Positions 33,930-47,298 of a stretch of DNA of 64,000 bases are shown here, piece after piece (position 1 is the first letter of the stretch; every line of letters begins with the position of its first letter). This stretch comes from Berghia stephanieae (taxonomy: Eukaryota > Mollusca > Gastropoda > Nudibranchia > Aeolidiidae). The DNA lies in contig CM067443.1 of NCBI GenBank assembly GCA_034508935.3, positions 19,270,223-19,334,222 on the forward strand, given 5' to 3'. The position numbers and the translations under genes are program-made. A model generated the notes under the pieces. That model saw only the letters and a program-made list of their open reading frames with translations, ran no database searches and was not told the DNA's origin.

Positions 33930-35361
33930 CAGTAAAATTACTTTAAACCGAAAGAAGCTAAACCGAAAAATACCTTAAACCGCAAAGAATTTACTAAATT
34001 GTACTAGTTTCTCCATTTTCTTTGTACTAATTCTTACGATGAACCGAAATACTTCTAGGCAGGACTTTCTTTAAACCGAAACAACTTGAGAGCACCTTCC
34101 CTTTTTCTCTCTCTATTTTTCTTCAAAAATTCGGGAAGGAGGCCACACGTAATAACAAAGAGTGTGTAGGGTAACGTAGTTACCAAGAGCTCTCACTTCT
34201 CTTAACCGCAATGCTATTGTCGCGTGCCAGGCGAGACAGTGAGGTGGGTGTGCTCCGCATGTATCACGCGCGCTAGGCTTACTGATACAATGAAGAAAAT
34301 ACGAGTAGAAGACGGAAGATGCTTGGCTTCACCAAAAGCGGGAAGTGAGAGCTCTTGGTAACATAACAATCGTTACCTACACGCTCTTTGGTAATAATGC
34401 CCGGCGATATTAAACAGAGCGTAAGTATAAGATGAGGGTGATGGGTGGGTTGGTGGGAGGCAAACATTTCAATCACTGCACTTGGACTTGGCCAACACCA
34501 CAGTGGCACAGACTAGAAAAGGAAATCAGCGGGCGACCGGGTGACTGGCAGGCGAAAAATGAGGAAAGAGGGGGAGTTGGGGTGTAGAATCACGCAAGCG
34601 AGATGTTCTCGCTCGTGTGTTGATGCTTTGAAACTGACTGGATTTTCAACACGATAAGGGGGGGGGGGGGGGGAGGGGGGGGGGGGTAGACAACTTACCA
34701 TTGAAATGCCATTTCATTTCCACTTTGTTTAAATGTGTGTGTGAGGAGGTGGGGGGGGGGAGGTTCTATGTAATTGGGCCTTTGAACCTAATGGCTTTTC
34801 AACAAAAGAGGGGTGTGTAGTAGACAGCTTAGCATTGACACTCGTTTTCATTTCCATTTCACTTCACCTCTGAGTAGCTGCGCATCATTCACTATCAATT
34901 ATCGCACAAGAACTTTCGATCTTATTTTAGCTTTACATTTTACTAAAAGATTTCTAAAAGAAAGCACTGTGCTTACACGTTTGAGTTTAAAATCAAAATA
35001 CTATGTGAAGTCAATGAAAAAAAAGTTGATCAAGACGGAGATATGTAAAAAAACACAGCATCACGAACTCAACTCTTTCAACAATTTTGAATGAAAAACG
35101 AAAACCCCCAAAAATATTTTTAAAATACACCAAAAAAAAAAAACAATTAAAAAAAAATCATTTTAAAATAGTTACGAAGACGGCATTTATTCAACAACTC
35201 CATTTAAGGGGAAACCCATGATACAATTAAATTAGCAAATTCCTTAAATAGATACTACCCTGAAAAACATTGCAAAACGGGAACTTGCTTTAAACCAAAA
35301 TGTCTTTAAACCGAAATAGTTTAGAAGGTCCCCAAAATTTCGGTTTAAAGTAATTCTACTG
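33930..35361. mobile_element. pogo-like non-autonomous element (1.4 kb)
   Basis: The left end CAGTAAAATTACTTTAAACC and the right end, in reverse CAGTAGAATTACTTTAAACC, differ by one base, and TA flanks both (33928-33929, 35362-35363). ACCGAAA motifs recur inside both ends. A second inverted pair (AGAGCTCTCACTTC blocks near 34188 and 34343) lies in the interior. No transposase frame, and no sign of the DDE domain. Confidence 0.8.
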
Positions 35362-35773
35362 TAAAAATAAAAACAAAACAAAACTGGAAGTTTCTCATCA
35401 TTTTATTCACCACCTGAAAGCATAATTAGGACACTCATTTTTTTTACAGCTTATAATAAGTATATCCTATTCAAAACAACTTAGTCGAACAATCAAATTA
35501 AAAAGAACATGCTCCTTTGATTCATTTTAAAAAAGAAACAACAACAACAACAAAAACAAACAAAAGAAAAGCTCTCATATCACACTTCAGCCATCCATAG
35601 TACTGAAACTTGTGTTCATCTAATTTCATCCTATATTTAGACTGAAATATACACAGACTTAAAAAAAAAAAGACTAATTAGAAATCAAACATAAATCTCC
35701 ACTTCAACCACAAATACCATACATAGAATACCTACATAGAATAAAAACTGACAAAACTAATTCTATATAAAGT

Positions 35774-35985
35774 CTATCGGTATAATTTATCCCACAAGAA
35801 ATCCCTCTTGTCTCGTTTATTCATATGCACAATAAGTTCTTCTAATGAAGGCTCGATGTAGCGATCACGGACGTTGTGGTAGACTGGCTCACCCCATAGA
35901 GTCCCTGTCTTCCATCCTTCAACATCCTTCATCAAATCATTCTCTTCATCTCTGTTCTTCCTGTAATGTTTAAGTATCCTGAAAG

Positions 35986-36063
<78 letters not shown>

Positions 36064-37839
36064 GAATGTTCAATAAAAAAAAAAGTCTTTCCCACTGCAG
36101 ATAGCAAACATATAAATAGCGTCTGCATTTTACTCTCTGAAAAATTTGCATTTCAAGAGTATAGTAGTATAGATTTTGTTGTACATGAGGTTGTGACAAA
36201 AGGCCACTTTAACAATAATTTAAACCAAAAAATCTATTGATATTGAAATCAAAGAATTATAGACACAATCTAAATTTTTATTTGTTTAATTGATTAAAAA
36301 ACAACAAATGACCTTAAAAAAGCAACAAAAAACTGAGACTGGTACAAAAAAAATAATAGCAGGAATAGATTCTCACAGTGACAGAATAATTTAGACCATG
36401 TTGATACTTTGAGAAATTCAATACAGATTATCTCAAAAAAAACTAGTCTTCCTTGACCTGGGACCAAACCTCAGACCTCCTGGCCATCACAGAAGTTTCC
36501 TGTCAAAGAAGACTGATATTCCAGCATGATTAAAAAAAAAAAGTATTTTTCTCTCAGCTTGTTTGGTACAGTCCCTGTGCCTCTCCCCTATCTTTCATAT
36601 TAATTCCAAAACATGACACAGTGAATGAACAGGAGGCATTATAACATTATTCAATTTAACTTACGCCCTGTCTTGCTCAGCTAAAATAAAGGGTTCAATG
36701 GCTATACGGGCATCTCTCATCTCCAATTCTTCATTACTGAAACGGAAAGAAAATAATATATATAGTAATAGTAAAAGGTAGCATTTTGTAAAAGTCATAC
36801 ATTTCAATTTCAAAGCTTTGGCTTTATAAAATCAGTATTACATGCATGTAAAATGATGAGGCAAAGTTGTTTCATAATGGTGGTACCTGACCTGTAAGTG
36901 GCTGCCGATAAAATTATGAAAAGATTTTTGACAGTATAAATGGCACCTTTGTTTCGATATGCTTACATAAATGTGACCCTCCGCCTCGATACGGTATTAA
37001 GTCGGATTTTTCAATTTTGGGTTTTTGGTACCCAATCATAGCTTATTTTATGCTTTAAAATTTGATACCAAATTTATACAATTCTGATCATTCATTGCCG
37101 AGATATGACCGTTTGAAGTAGGGGGAGTGTGAAAACCAAATTTTGAGAAAATCGACTTTGAAGTGAGGCACCGTTTTCACGCACAGTCAAATCAATGGGC
37201 AAAGATAACTCCTAAGATACGGGCATCGAAAATTTGACGAGAATAGTGAAATTTGGCATGAGCTTAGATTATACATCTAATAATGTACATACAAATTTTT
37301 GAAACAATCCAATAATTACTTTTGTAGTTATTCATTATTATGTAAGATGTTCTTAAACAAATAAAACACTGGAAAAAAATGCCGACAATTGCTCACTTTT
37401 TCAAGAATTTTTGATATTTGAATAAAGAATCAATGAAATAATGTATTATTAATGTGATATTAATGTGAAATTTTTGTCTTATTTAATAGAGAAAATACGA
37501 TTTCAAAATGCCAAAAGTTAAAGAAGGTTTTATAATTTGAAAGTACAGTTTTGAAACTACGTGAAGCCAGGTGGGCAGGGAGAGAATTATCAAGAAAGAG
37601 GATTAGAGAGGAAGAGATAGAATGAGAGAGTAAAATACACACACACACGCACGCACACACAACACAAACACACACACATGTGTGTGAGAGAGAGAGAGAG
37701 AAAGAAAGAAAGAGAGAGATATAGAGAGAAAGAGGAGCGAGAGGTGGAGGGGAGAGAGACTGCTTGTGCATTAAGAGGACGCGAGGGAAATAGAATAAAG
37801 ATTGAAACCTGTATAATTGTATGTGTTTGTGTGTGTGTT

Positions 37840-37871
<32 letters not shown>

Positions 37872-38298
37872 AAAGAAACAAAAGGGAGACGGAGAGAGTG
37901 AGGTAGACATGAAGAAAGGGATGGAGGCGGAGCAAAGAATTGTAGGGATAGTTTAAAGAAAGCATTTTGTTACAAAATAAGTCATAGTCAATCAACTGGA
38001 AACATATTGACCAATGAGACTGCAATTAAAGAAATGGGCTGGTCAAATCAATCATTGCATTGTTTCCATTTTGAGTCAGATGACAGCTTGAGGAGGAGGG
38101 GTGGGGCTTATTGTGTAGTGACTTACATGAAAACATGTTATTGAATCTCTCAAGTTGTCCTTAGCGTTCACCCACATTGTTCATTGTCTAAAAAGACCCC
38201 CCCCCCCCCCCTCCTCCTTTCTTTCAGTATACAAAGAAAGCACGACAAAACGAACATCCATCTCTCTCTCTCTCTCTGTTTGTCTCTCTCCCCTCTTC

Positions 38299-38340
<42 letters not shown>

Positions 38341-41300
38341 TTATCCATTTATAGGTTTGTCTTTCTGTCTGTTTATCTATCCATCCATTTCATTTTTTAG
38401 TTACACGTATTTCCATCGGGAGTTCATTAATTGTTGAAGGTTCTATTTATTGTTCTGCTTTTGTACTTAAAATTAAATGTTTATCCTACAACAATCTCTG
38501 TAAGTGTAAGATTAGGCAACTGTTGTCCTATTAAGTCTTAGCATGTCCTATAATTTCATGAATAAAAAAAGAGGGACAAAGGAGGACCATCACCTCGATG
38601 CAACTAGACAAAGAGATAATACCACGTGGTGTGTATCAAAATGCACAAACACACACATATGTAACACACGCATGCTGACGTCATGAAGCATCGCCCGAGC
38701 ATTATGGTCTACAGCCACAGCGCATGTGATGAGCGTTGACCAATCAGAATCATTCATTTGTAAGGTTGTCAGGGAAAAACCTAGACTTGTTTACAGTTTT
38801 TAAAGTTCATTATTGGTTGAACCATGAAATTTTGGAAACAGCCATGCTTTCTCTGAGATAGATAAAGACACGCCCTTTGCTGTGATATCTTACATCTTAT
38901 TGGTGGAGAAAAAGACTCGGTATTACTAAGCCTTGGAAAGGGTGGCTCTCTGAGAGAAAGTCAACTCTCGTTTTGAATGTGTCACTGATAGTTGCATTTT
39001 TAAACTTGAAATTTATATAACTTATCGTCATTGTTTATGTTGAATTATGTTTTCATGTAGAAAAATGATTGTAGTTTCTGAAACAACCAAAAACTGAAAT
39101 TTGATAATTTTGACCATTTCCACTTTAAAACCGGTTTTCTTCGTTTTCCAAACCCCGACTTAATACCGCTTCGAGGCGGAGGGTCACAAATTACAAAATG
39201 ATGTAGAAAACAGTAAAAAGATTGGGGTGACATTGCTGGAAATCCGACAATTGTCAGACATTTTACAGGTCTGTGGTATGTATCTAACAGTGCTGATGCT
39301 GACAAAAAGTGAAAAAGTAGGAAAATGTTGAACAATTGCCTTTAAGCCCCATTTTTACTTCACTAAACCCCACTTCTAGAGCAATTGAGATGATAGACTA
39401 TCATTGATACTCTAGCTAACTTCTGGAGAGTGGGAAACTGCACCTGTGAGTTCCACCACACATCAACTCTCTCATTGTTAGTGCACATTGTTTCAAGAAA
39501 ATGTAATTTTTAAAAGGAGGAAATTCCTCCTCTGGACTCCAAAATCGCGGATTTTCGCGGATCCGAGGAAAACCATCAGCACTGATCTAAGAGACTATTT
39601 ACTGACTTGTTCATGATCTGAAAAGTCACAATGAGGGTAAATGTAAAATAACATGGGATAGACTGGGATTGGTGAAGAAATGTTTTCATAGGTCTTTAAG
39701 AATTCACCTTCAACAACAACATTGAACATCAAAGACAAAAAAAAATCTGCAGGTCTGAAAAGACAGTTATAGTAAGGAGGAGTGATATGTATAAAACACA
39801 CACACACAAACCAAAATAATAGACTGAGCTTAAAAAAAAATAATTGAGCTTTATATAGCGCAATATCCACTAAATATGCTCAAAGCGCTTTACAAGGGGT
39901 CCCTGGTCAACAGCAACATTTAACATGTAGTATGGGACATGCCGCCTGTTAGGCGATATTACAATTTTTCAAACAAAGACAACGCTGTTAACGACCAGGT
40001 ACTCATCTTACACCTGAGTACGGTGAGAGAACGTGAGTAAAGAGCCTTTTCCAAGGACTCAACTATGCGTCGAGCACGAGGCTCGAACCCAGGACCTTCC
40101 TATCCAAAAGCGAGTGTCATACCACTAGACCACATAGCCGCATAGATAAGATCATCACATGCAAGAGAAGAGACTACAAGGAAAGTGTTGCTCCACTGCA
40201 AAACCAGAGAATTATGAAAGCATGACACAGTTGCCACAAAAAATACAATATGCCTTCAACTCTTTTAAAAATTAAAATCTCTGCCACAATGAATTTGGTG
40301 ATTCTACAAATGAGGTCTGCAGGACTCATCGATTTACCCTCCCTTCAGGGTGGTAACACATGATGCAGAGCATTTTAAGTAACGCTGACAGGTGACTTAG
40401 GCCTAGTAAGACTTTTAAAGTTCGAAACAGAAATCAAGATTTATAAAATAAAAAGAGAAAAAGTCCGCTGAAATTGCAAGCAGCAAACGTTGATTTCTGA
40501 CTTGCAGAGTGATGAGAAAAGGTAAAAAAATAACAACTAAATAACGAAAATAGTAGATAATATTAGAATTCCATAAAGTTATGAGTGACATACTTTAAAT
40601 AGATGCGGCTATGTGGTCTAGTGGTAGAACACTAAAAACACTCGCCTCGGATCATAATGTCCTGGGTTCGAGTCCTGCCCTGAGCAGCACATAGATTAGT
40701 TCTTGGAAAAGGCTATTTACTCACATTCTTTCACCATACTCCATCTGGCCGTTAACAGCATTGTCTCTGTCCAAAAAAAACTGTAAAATCGCCTTACAAG
40801 CACCATGACTCATCCTAAATATTAAGTGTTGCGGTTGGCTAGGGACCCCTTGAAAGCGCTCTGAGTTGAGCAAATTTAGTGGATATTGCACTATATAAAA
40901 GCTCAAGTTTGCTTGTTTTGTTTTTTGTTATATTATCAAATTTCTTACTCGAGATATTTCCTGTGATACATATAGCCTACCCAGGCAACTGTGGTGAATG
41001 CAACAAAGCCTGCTATTTGAGTCACTCCTGCAAAACAATCATAATGAGTGAAAAACATTCAGGTTTAAAAGGTCAAAAGTGTAACAGCTTAATCCCACAC
41101 CACATGGCTACTTACCGTTTATGGCAAATTTTAATCTTATGCCACTCTTAATCTTTTTTTCAACTCTTTAATGACATTTTTTTCTTCTTTTGATTTCGTG
41201 GTTTTAAGTGTTGGTTACAAGTTCTTTTATCAAAACCATCGAATATATGTAGCAATGACTATCCCACACAATCTTTGGGCCTATTTTTCGCTCACGAAGT

Positions 41301-43072
41301 ACCCAAATTCGCGACAAAACATGGGACGCCGCCGTTTCTTATATGCTACTTTAAAAAATCAATTAGGCATTGTTTACCGATGAAAATGAGTGAAATTGGG
41401 CACACGGCAAGTGAAGAGGTTACTTTAGGCTGTGTCAAAAGGCAAAATTCGCGCGGTCACTAGAAATTCAATAAAAATACGTTTTCGTGCTTTTGAGTGA
41501 AATATTTCTGAAACTACTGGACGTGGAGGTTTTGCCGCTGACAAGGTAAGATATGAACAATATCTTGTGGGTCATCATAGAGCTGGTTGTATCGTAAAAG
41601 TGAACGAACCAAAGCCACTCCCCCACTCTTGGTCAGAACAAAGTCTTAAAATTATTCTGGCAATATTGGCAAAATAATCACAAGTTATCATTAATATTAT
41701 TATCATTATTACTATCATTGTTAAAATTAAAATTACTATTATTTATTCTTTTACTCGGGCAGCACTAGCCTTTTTCGCTACAGATAAATTACCGGTGAGG
41801 AAAGCTGAGGATCACCATAAACGGTAAGAAGACCAGTACTGGGAATTCCCCATTTTACTTAGCTTTCACATAACAGGCTAAAGAGAAACTATGAGCGAGA
41901 CTGTCAACCTGAACTTCCAATCCCACGGTCTCGGTTCTAGTATTGAGACTGCGTATAAGTCATGACACTAAGACCGCTTCATTTCCTCTCTTTCTCTATT
42001 TTCCTTATGGTATAAGCCATGAAGTACAGATACTCATCTTCTCGGTTCTAGAGAAAGTGCCAACAAGGTCATCAACGGACGTGGTTACAAGTAGTACAGT
42101 CAGCCTCAAAACTGTTCAACACTAGACCATCTATCCATGGGTGCAAGCAACTGGACCTCAAAAAGCCTGCAAGTCTACTTATGACCAGACATTTAATCTG
42201 AAAAAGCCTGCAAGATTCACTGACTTCTGTAATCAACTTTTGGTTCAAATTTAATAATATAAATATCACTTCCGGGTCACAGTAGCATCGTGATCCAAAA
42301 GTTTCGCTTAATCATATGGACGTACCCGACCCGATTGTTGGGACCTAAACAAAAAAAAAAAGACAAAAAATAAATAAATAAATAAAAAATAAAAATCAAT
42401 CAAATCCAAATCGCAAAAAGCCGGCGACGTTTTTTTCGGTAATCCAATCGGCCGGCAGTAGCCGGCACTCTTGCCCCCCATGTCTATCATTCATTTACCA
42501 TCTTCCCCCATTCCCTTGTTCTTTTTAAAAATTCTAATTAAAAAAAAATGCATTACTATTATTATTATTTCGGAGTGTCTATGTACACAGTAACTTTTGG
42601 CAGTTTAGTGAGCAGCAGCAGTGGGAGTCAAACTGTGACCCAACTCGCCCATAAGAATATGACTGGAAATTGCCATTGGCTTATGCTGAAGTTTTAGGGG
42701 GGGGGGGGGGGGGGGAGGTTCAATTAAAGATGCATAACTTCGTTATAAAGAGGAATATCGCAGATATCTTGGTATCATTATTTTCGTCACCAGCCTCAGG
42801 ATCTACTAGATTACGTCCACGGTAACAGTAACATACATGGTAACCTTGAATCTCGCCTTTAATGGGTTATATTGTATGTTTAATAAATTTTAAAATAACA
42901 CACACACACACAAATATACAGAGCGAGGTCCATCCATTGCTTGTATTGTAGCGGCAAACCAGTTACCAGAGTTACCGTGTACACGTAGATCCTGAGGCTA
43001 AGTGCCCGGTTACCGTGTACGTAGACACTGCCTTATTATTTTATTATTATCATAATATAATAATCATAGTAC

Positions 43073-43142
<70 letters not shown>

Positions 43143-46100
43143 GTAGTGTTTTTATGCACCTCCATTGACGGTGTATCTTAACGGACCGTTTTTATACACC
43201 TCCGTCACGCACGCGCATCCCACCCAATTTCATCAGCGATATTGTGTTTCTGTATTCGGACATGGAGAAAGTTATATTGTGACATCTGTAGGATGTTTTT
43301 GTTAATAAAATTATATAAAAATAACAATAATAAAAAAATCGAAATATAAAAATAAAGCCATAAAATAGAAGTTGCATTGAAGGTAAAATAATGTTTTAGA
43401 AAGACCTTATTAAATGTGATGAGCAGTCAGGTGGCTCTGTAGCGCAGTGGACAAGCTGTCAGACTCTAGCCTTGAAAGTACTGGGTTCGATTCCCATTGT
43501 AGACATTTTTAAAAAAGTTTACTTTATTGAGAAAGACATCATTTTTGTTTGTTTGTTGTTTTTTTTCTTTCTTTCTTTTTTCTTTTTCAAAAACTTTTAA
43601 TCGTGTTTTTAAAAAACTTCGATTTTAATTTTCTAAAATTATTTATTTATTTGAGATCAGTATTTGTGTGTCATGTTTCTTTTTACTTTTGATTTTTTAA
43701 ATTATTGTTATTATTCTTTAATTTATTATCATTGTATAGTATAGTATAAACGTACATCGGTAATCACTAAGCAGCGTACTAAACTATAATCTAAAACTAT
43801 TTAAACCTGACGTATGCAGCAACATTTTCATTAATTTACCATCACCGCCAACGGAGGTGCATAAAAATGGTGCGTTTTTTTGTGTCCAATGGAGGTGCAT
43901 AAAAACGGTGCGCTTTTGTACACCTCTAACGGAGGTGCATAAAAACGCCACCTAATAATAATAATAATTACTGATGATTTTAAATACACAACTGCAAGCA
44001 AGAAAGGGAGTCACTCCATTAGTATTAGACATTAGAGAAGAGAGATTGTAGGTAGTCGCATCGCCCGTGGCTGAGCCGCTGATCGAGCCCCGATATCGAT
44101 GTTACGGCTCTGGAGTGAAAATTGTGTTTACCGGTGAACATAGTTTTACTTCCATTGCCGTGGAATCGCTTCCTGTGCACTAATTTCGTCACTTCCGGTC
44201 TCATTTTAAAGAGGAGAAGCCAGCGCATCAGGCGGCGTTTTCAGATTTTTAATCCGTTCATTCTTTGTTCAGATGCCAGCTGTTTGAAAATTTGGTAAGT
44301 TTTAACTTCATTTTAAATACATTTTTCATTATATTACCTATTTTTAATTAATGTTATATTATTCGCCAACCATTTTTCTCTATTTGTGTGAATTTTGGTG
44401 GTGATTGATGCTGGCGAAAGCGTCTTTTAGTGACTTTAAATACGATGCGTGTTCATGAAGTTGGCGACGGCCAACCAGGATTGCCTCTCGATGTATCCCC
44501 GAGTCTCCTGTGTACAGTGCAGTCTGTAAACTATCGACTGCGTTTGCTTTTGTGACTTGTATAAATAATTTCAAGCTAAATAATTGCTGTAAAAAGACTG
44601 AAAATAGTCCCATCCATAATTTTAGTTTTATTTTATGAATGAATGTTGAAACTGAAATGACTTTTTAACTGGGATGATACCGGACAACTAAAAATTATGT
44701 TCCACTGATATTATTTTTTATCTTTTATTTTTGTTTGTTCTGCAGGTTAAGTGTGTTGGTTTAATTTAATGTGGTTAATTTCAATACAAATAATACAGAA
44801 TAGCATGATAGAGCCAATTCAAGTATATTTCATTCATTACTTTACTCTTTACCTCAACAAAAATTATTATATAACTTTTAATTTTGTTGATTTAATCATA
44901 ATCGAAGTACTTTTTTTGTTTTCAGAGTCAGACGTTCATTATGACACCACATTTTCATGTTTCATTTCCTGCCTTGTATTTTTAAATATGAAATTGAAAT
45001 AACAATATGAATTTGATTGTCTGCCACCTCCAACTCCCGTCGTCTGCCGCCTCGAACTCCAGTCGTCTGTCTTGTATTTTTAAATATGAGATTGAAATAA
45101 CAACATGAATTTGATTGTCTGCCACCTCCAACTCCAGTCGTCTGCCTCCTCCAGCTCCAATAATCTGCCTTGTATTTTTATATATGAAATTGAAATAACA
45201 ACATGAATTTGATTGTCTGCCACCTCCAACTCCAGTCGTCTGCCGCCTCTAACTCCTGTCGTCTGTCTTGTATTTTTAAATATGAGATTGAAATAACAAC
45301 ATGAATTTGATTGTCTGCCTCCTCCAGCTCCAATAATCTGCCTTGTATTTTTAAATATGAAATTGACATAACAACATGAATTTGATTGTCTGCCACCTCC
45401 AACTCCAGTCGTCTGCCGCCTCGAACTCCAGTCGTCTGTCTTGTATTTTTAAATATGAGATTGAAATAACAACATGAATTTGATTGTCTGCCACCTCCAA
45501 CTCCAGTCGTCTGCCGTCTCGAACTCCAGTCGTCTGTCTTGTATTTCTAAATATGAGATTGAAATAACAACATGAATTTGATTGTCTGCCACCTCCAGCT
45601 CCTATAATCTGCCTTGTATTTTTGAATATATGAAATTGTAATAACAACATGAATTTGATTGTCTGCCACCTCCAACTCCCGTCGTCTGCCGCCTCCAGCT
45701 CCAATAATCTGCCTTGTATTTCTAAATATGAGATTGAAATAACAACATGAATTTGATTGTCTGCCACCTCCAACTCCAGTCGTCTGCCGCCTCTAACTCC
45801 AGTCGTCTGTCTTGTATTTTTAAATATGAGACTGAAATAACGACATGAATTTGATTGTCTGCCACCTCCAACTCCCGTCGACTGCCTCCTCCAGCTCCAA
45901 TAATCTGCCTTGTATTTTAAATATGAAATTGAAGTAACAACATGAATTCGATCGTCAGTCTCCCCCAACTACTTCTGTATCATTGCTTGGACTTCGATGT
46001 ATTTATTCAGTATCATTACCTGGATTTGCCTGTGTCTACATTCCATGCAGCCAACAACCAGCAGGTGCCTAGATTTTGTTGTCTTCTGTCTTTTGCCACA

Positions 46101-47233
46101 TATCAGCCATCTTATGGATTTAAGCGAGTCAGTACGTGAGTACCCTTTAATCTGTTCTCTTAGTGATGTTGAATGCAAAGCAATTATCAAATTTTCTAAA
46201 GTTCATTTCAATTTTAATGTAGTTTAATAGTTAGTCATATGATACATCTCTTCGAGATGTTCAGTTTGATATATGACATGCCTATGTTGCAGAAAGTTTG
46301 CAAAGTGTCGGTATTTATCGGCTTATTGTTTGTTATTATGTAATATGTTACGTAATATTCAATTTTGCATTTTCAGGTTAAGTTTTCTCTACCACTCTTA
46401 TGTAGTTCTTGTTTTTAATTTTGCATTTTTATCACTGACCATGTTTGCATATATAAAGCGGCAAGCTTGTTTCTCCCGAGTACTGTTGGTGCCCAAATGT
46501 CTTGTCCAAGGATGCAAAAACATTGGGCAGTACATTTGCAAGTTGCATTTACTGACACTTGTTCAACTTTATTTCTAGCCCTGTTCATTGTTTTTTTGGT
46601 TTTTTTTTCTTCTCTCCGAATACCAGTCATCTTTCGTCTGTTGCTCATTTGCCAATGCCAAATATTAAGTGCCTTCCCCAAGGACACAACTTTAGTGTCT
46701 AAATTCATACGTTTACGCTCCTTTCCTCTTGTTTTAACAATTTTTGTGTTCAAAATTAATCATAGCCATAGTATTGTAAGCATGCTCTGGAAGAAGACCA
46801 CCCTCAAATCTGTTTTTAAAGTTATTATCCGTTCCTCGCGTCTTTTTTTTTCATTTTCTAGGGTTATGTAATTGCATGACGTTGCATAATATTGCATAAT
46901 AATCATTTAATTTTTTTAAAATTTGCTTCGTCTTTCCTTTGCGATCATTTTGATATATGGTTTTATATGTATTCCACCCCAAATAACCGTGATTTTCCAT
47001 TTCCCCCGCTTTTCGGTTGCTCTCTGGTCACAGTTTTAGTTTCTTTTTTCCTCTTAAATTATATTAAGTATTTTGGTCCACTTTTGCGGACTAATAATCC
47101 CGTAACTTTGGTTCTAATTGTCACATTGTCATAATTTTGGTACCATTGAAAAGTGTATTTCTTGCAGAATAGCATGAGACTATTTTGAAAACAATTGCTG
47201 CAATCTCAAATTTTCATGCAACTACCTAAGATT

Positions 47234-47298
<65 letters not shown>

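Larger units (their letters stand above)
44049..47228 (+). mobile_element. TAGGTAG element, copy 2 (3.2 kb, in NDUFA13 intron 1)
   Basis: Inverted relative to copy 1 at 14706-18032 and nearly identical. The left end is TAGGTAGTCGCATCGCCC and the right end GCAACTACCTA. AGATTG is duplicated directly outside (44043-44048, 47229-47234), giving a 6 bp target duplication. The right side continues as (GA)n and the left is a short GA-rich stretch. From the left the order is: GC-rich end with ACTTCCGGT (about 44190), a candidate exon ending in a GTAAGT donor near 44296, candidate acceptors TTCTGCAG near 44744 and GTTTTCAG near 44924, the minisatellite, then A/T-rich DNA. Here the promoter-like end points against NDUFA13. 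Confidence 0.88.

Noticed and set aside
37460-38025. Frames with poly-Ser/Leu and Thr-His runs
   Set aside because: CA/GA/GT microsatellites inside the GTGACCC element.
14706-47228. CRISPR-like array from the regular repeats in the TAGGTAG element
   Set aside because: The repeat is a eukaryotic minisatellite with conserved 'spacers', and no cas genes are present.
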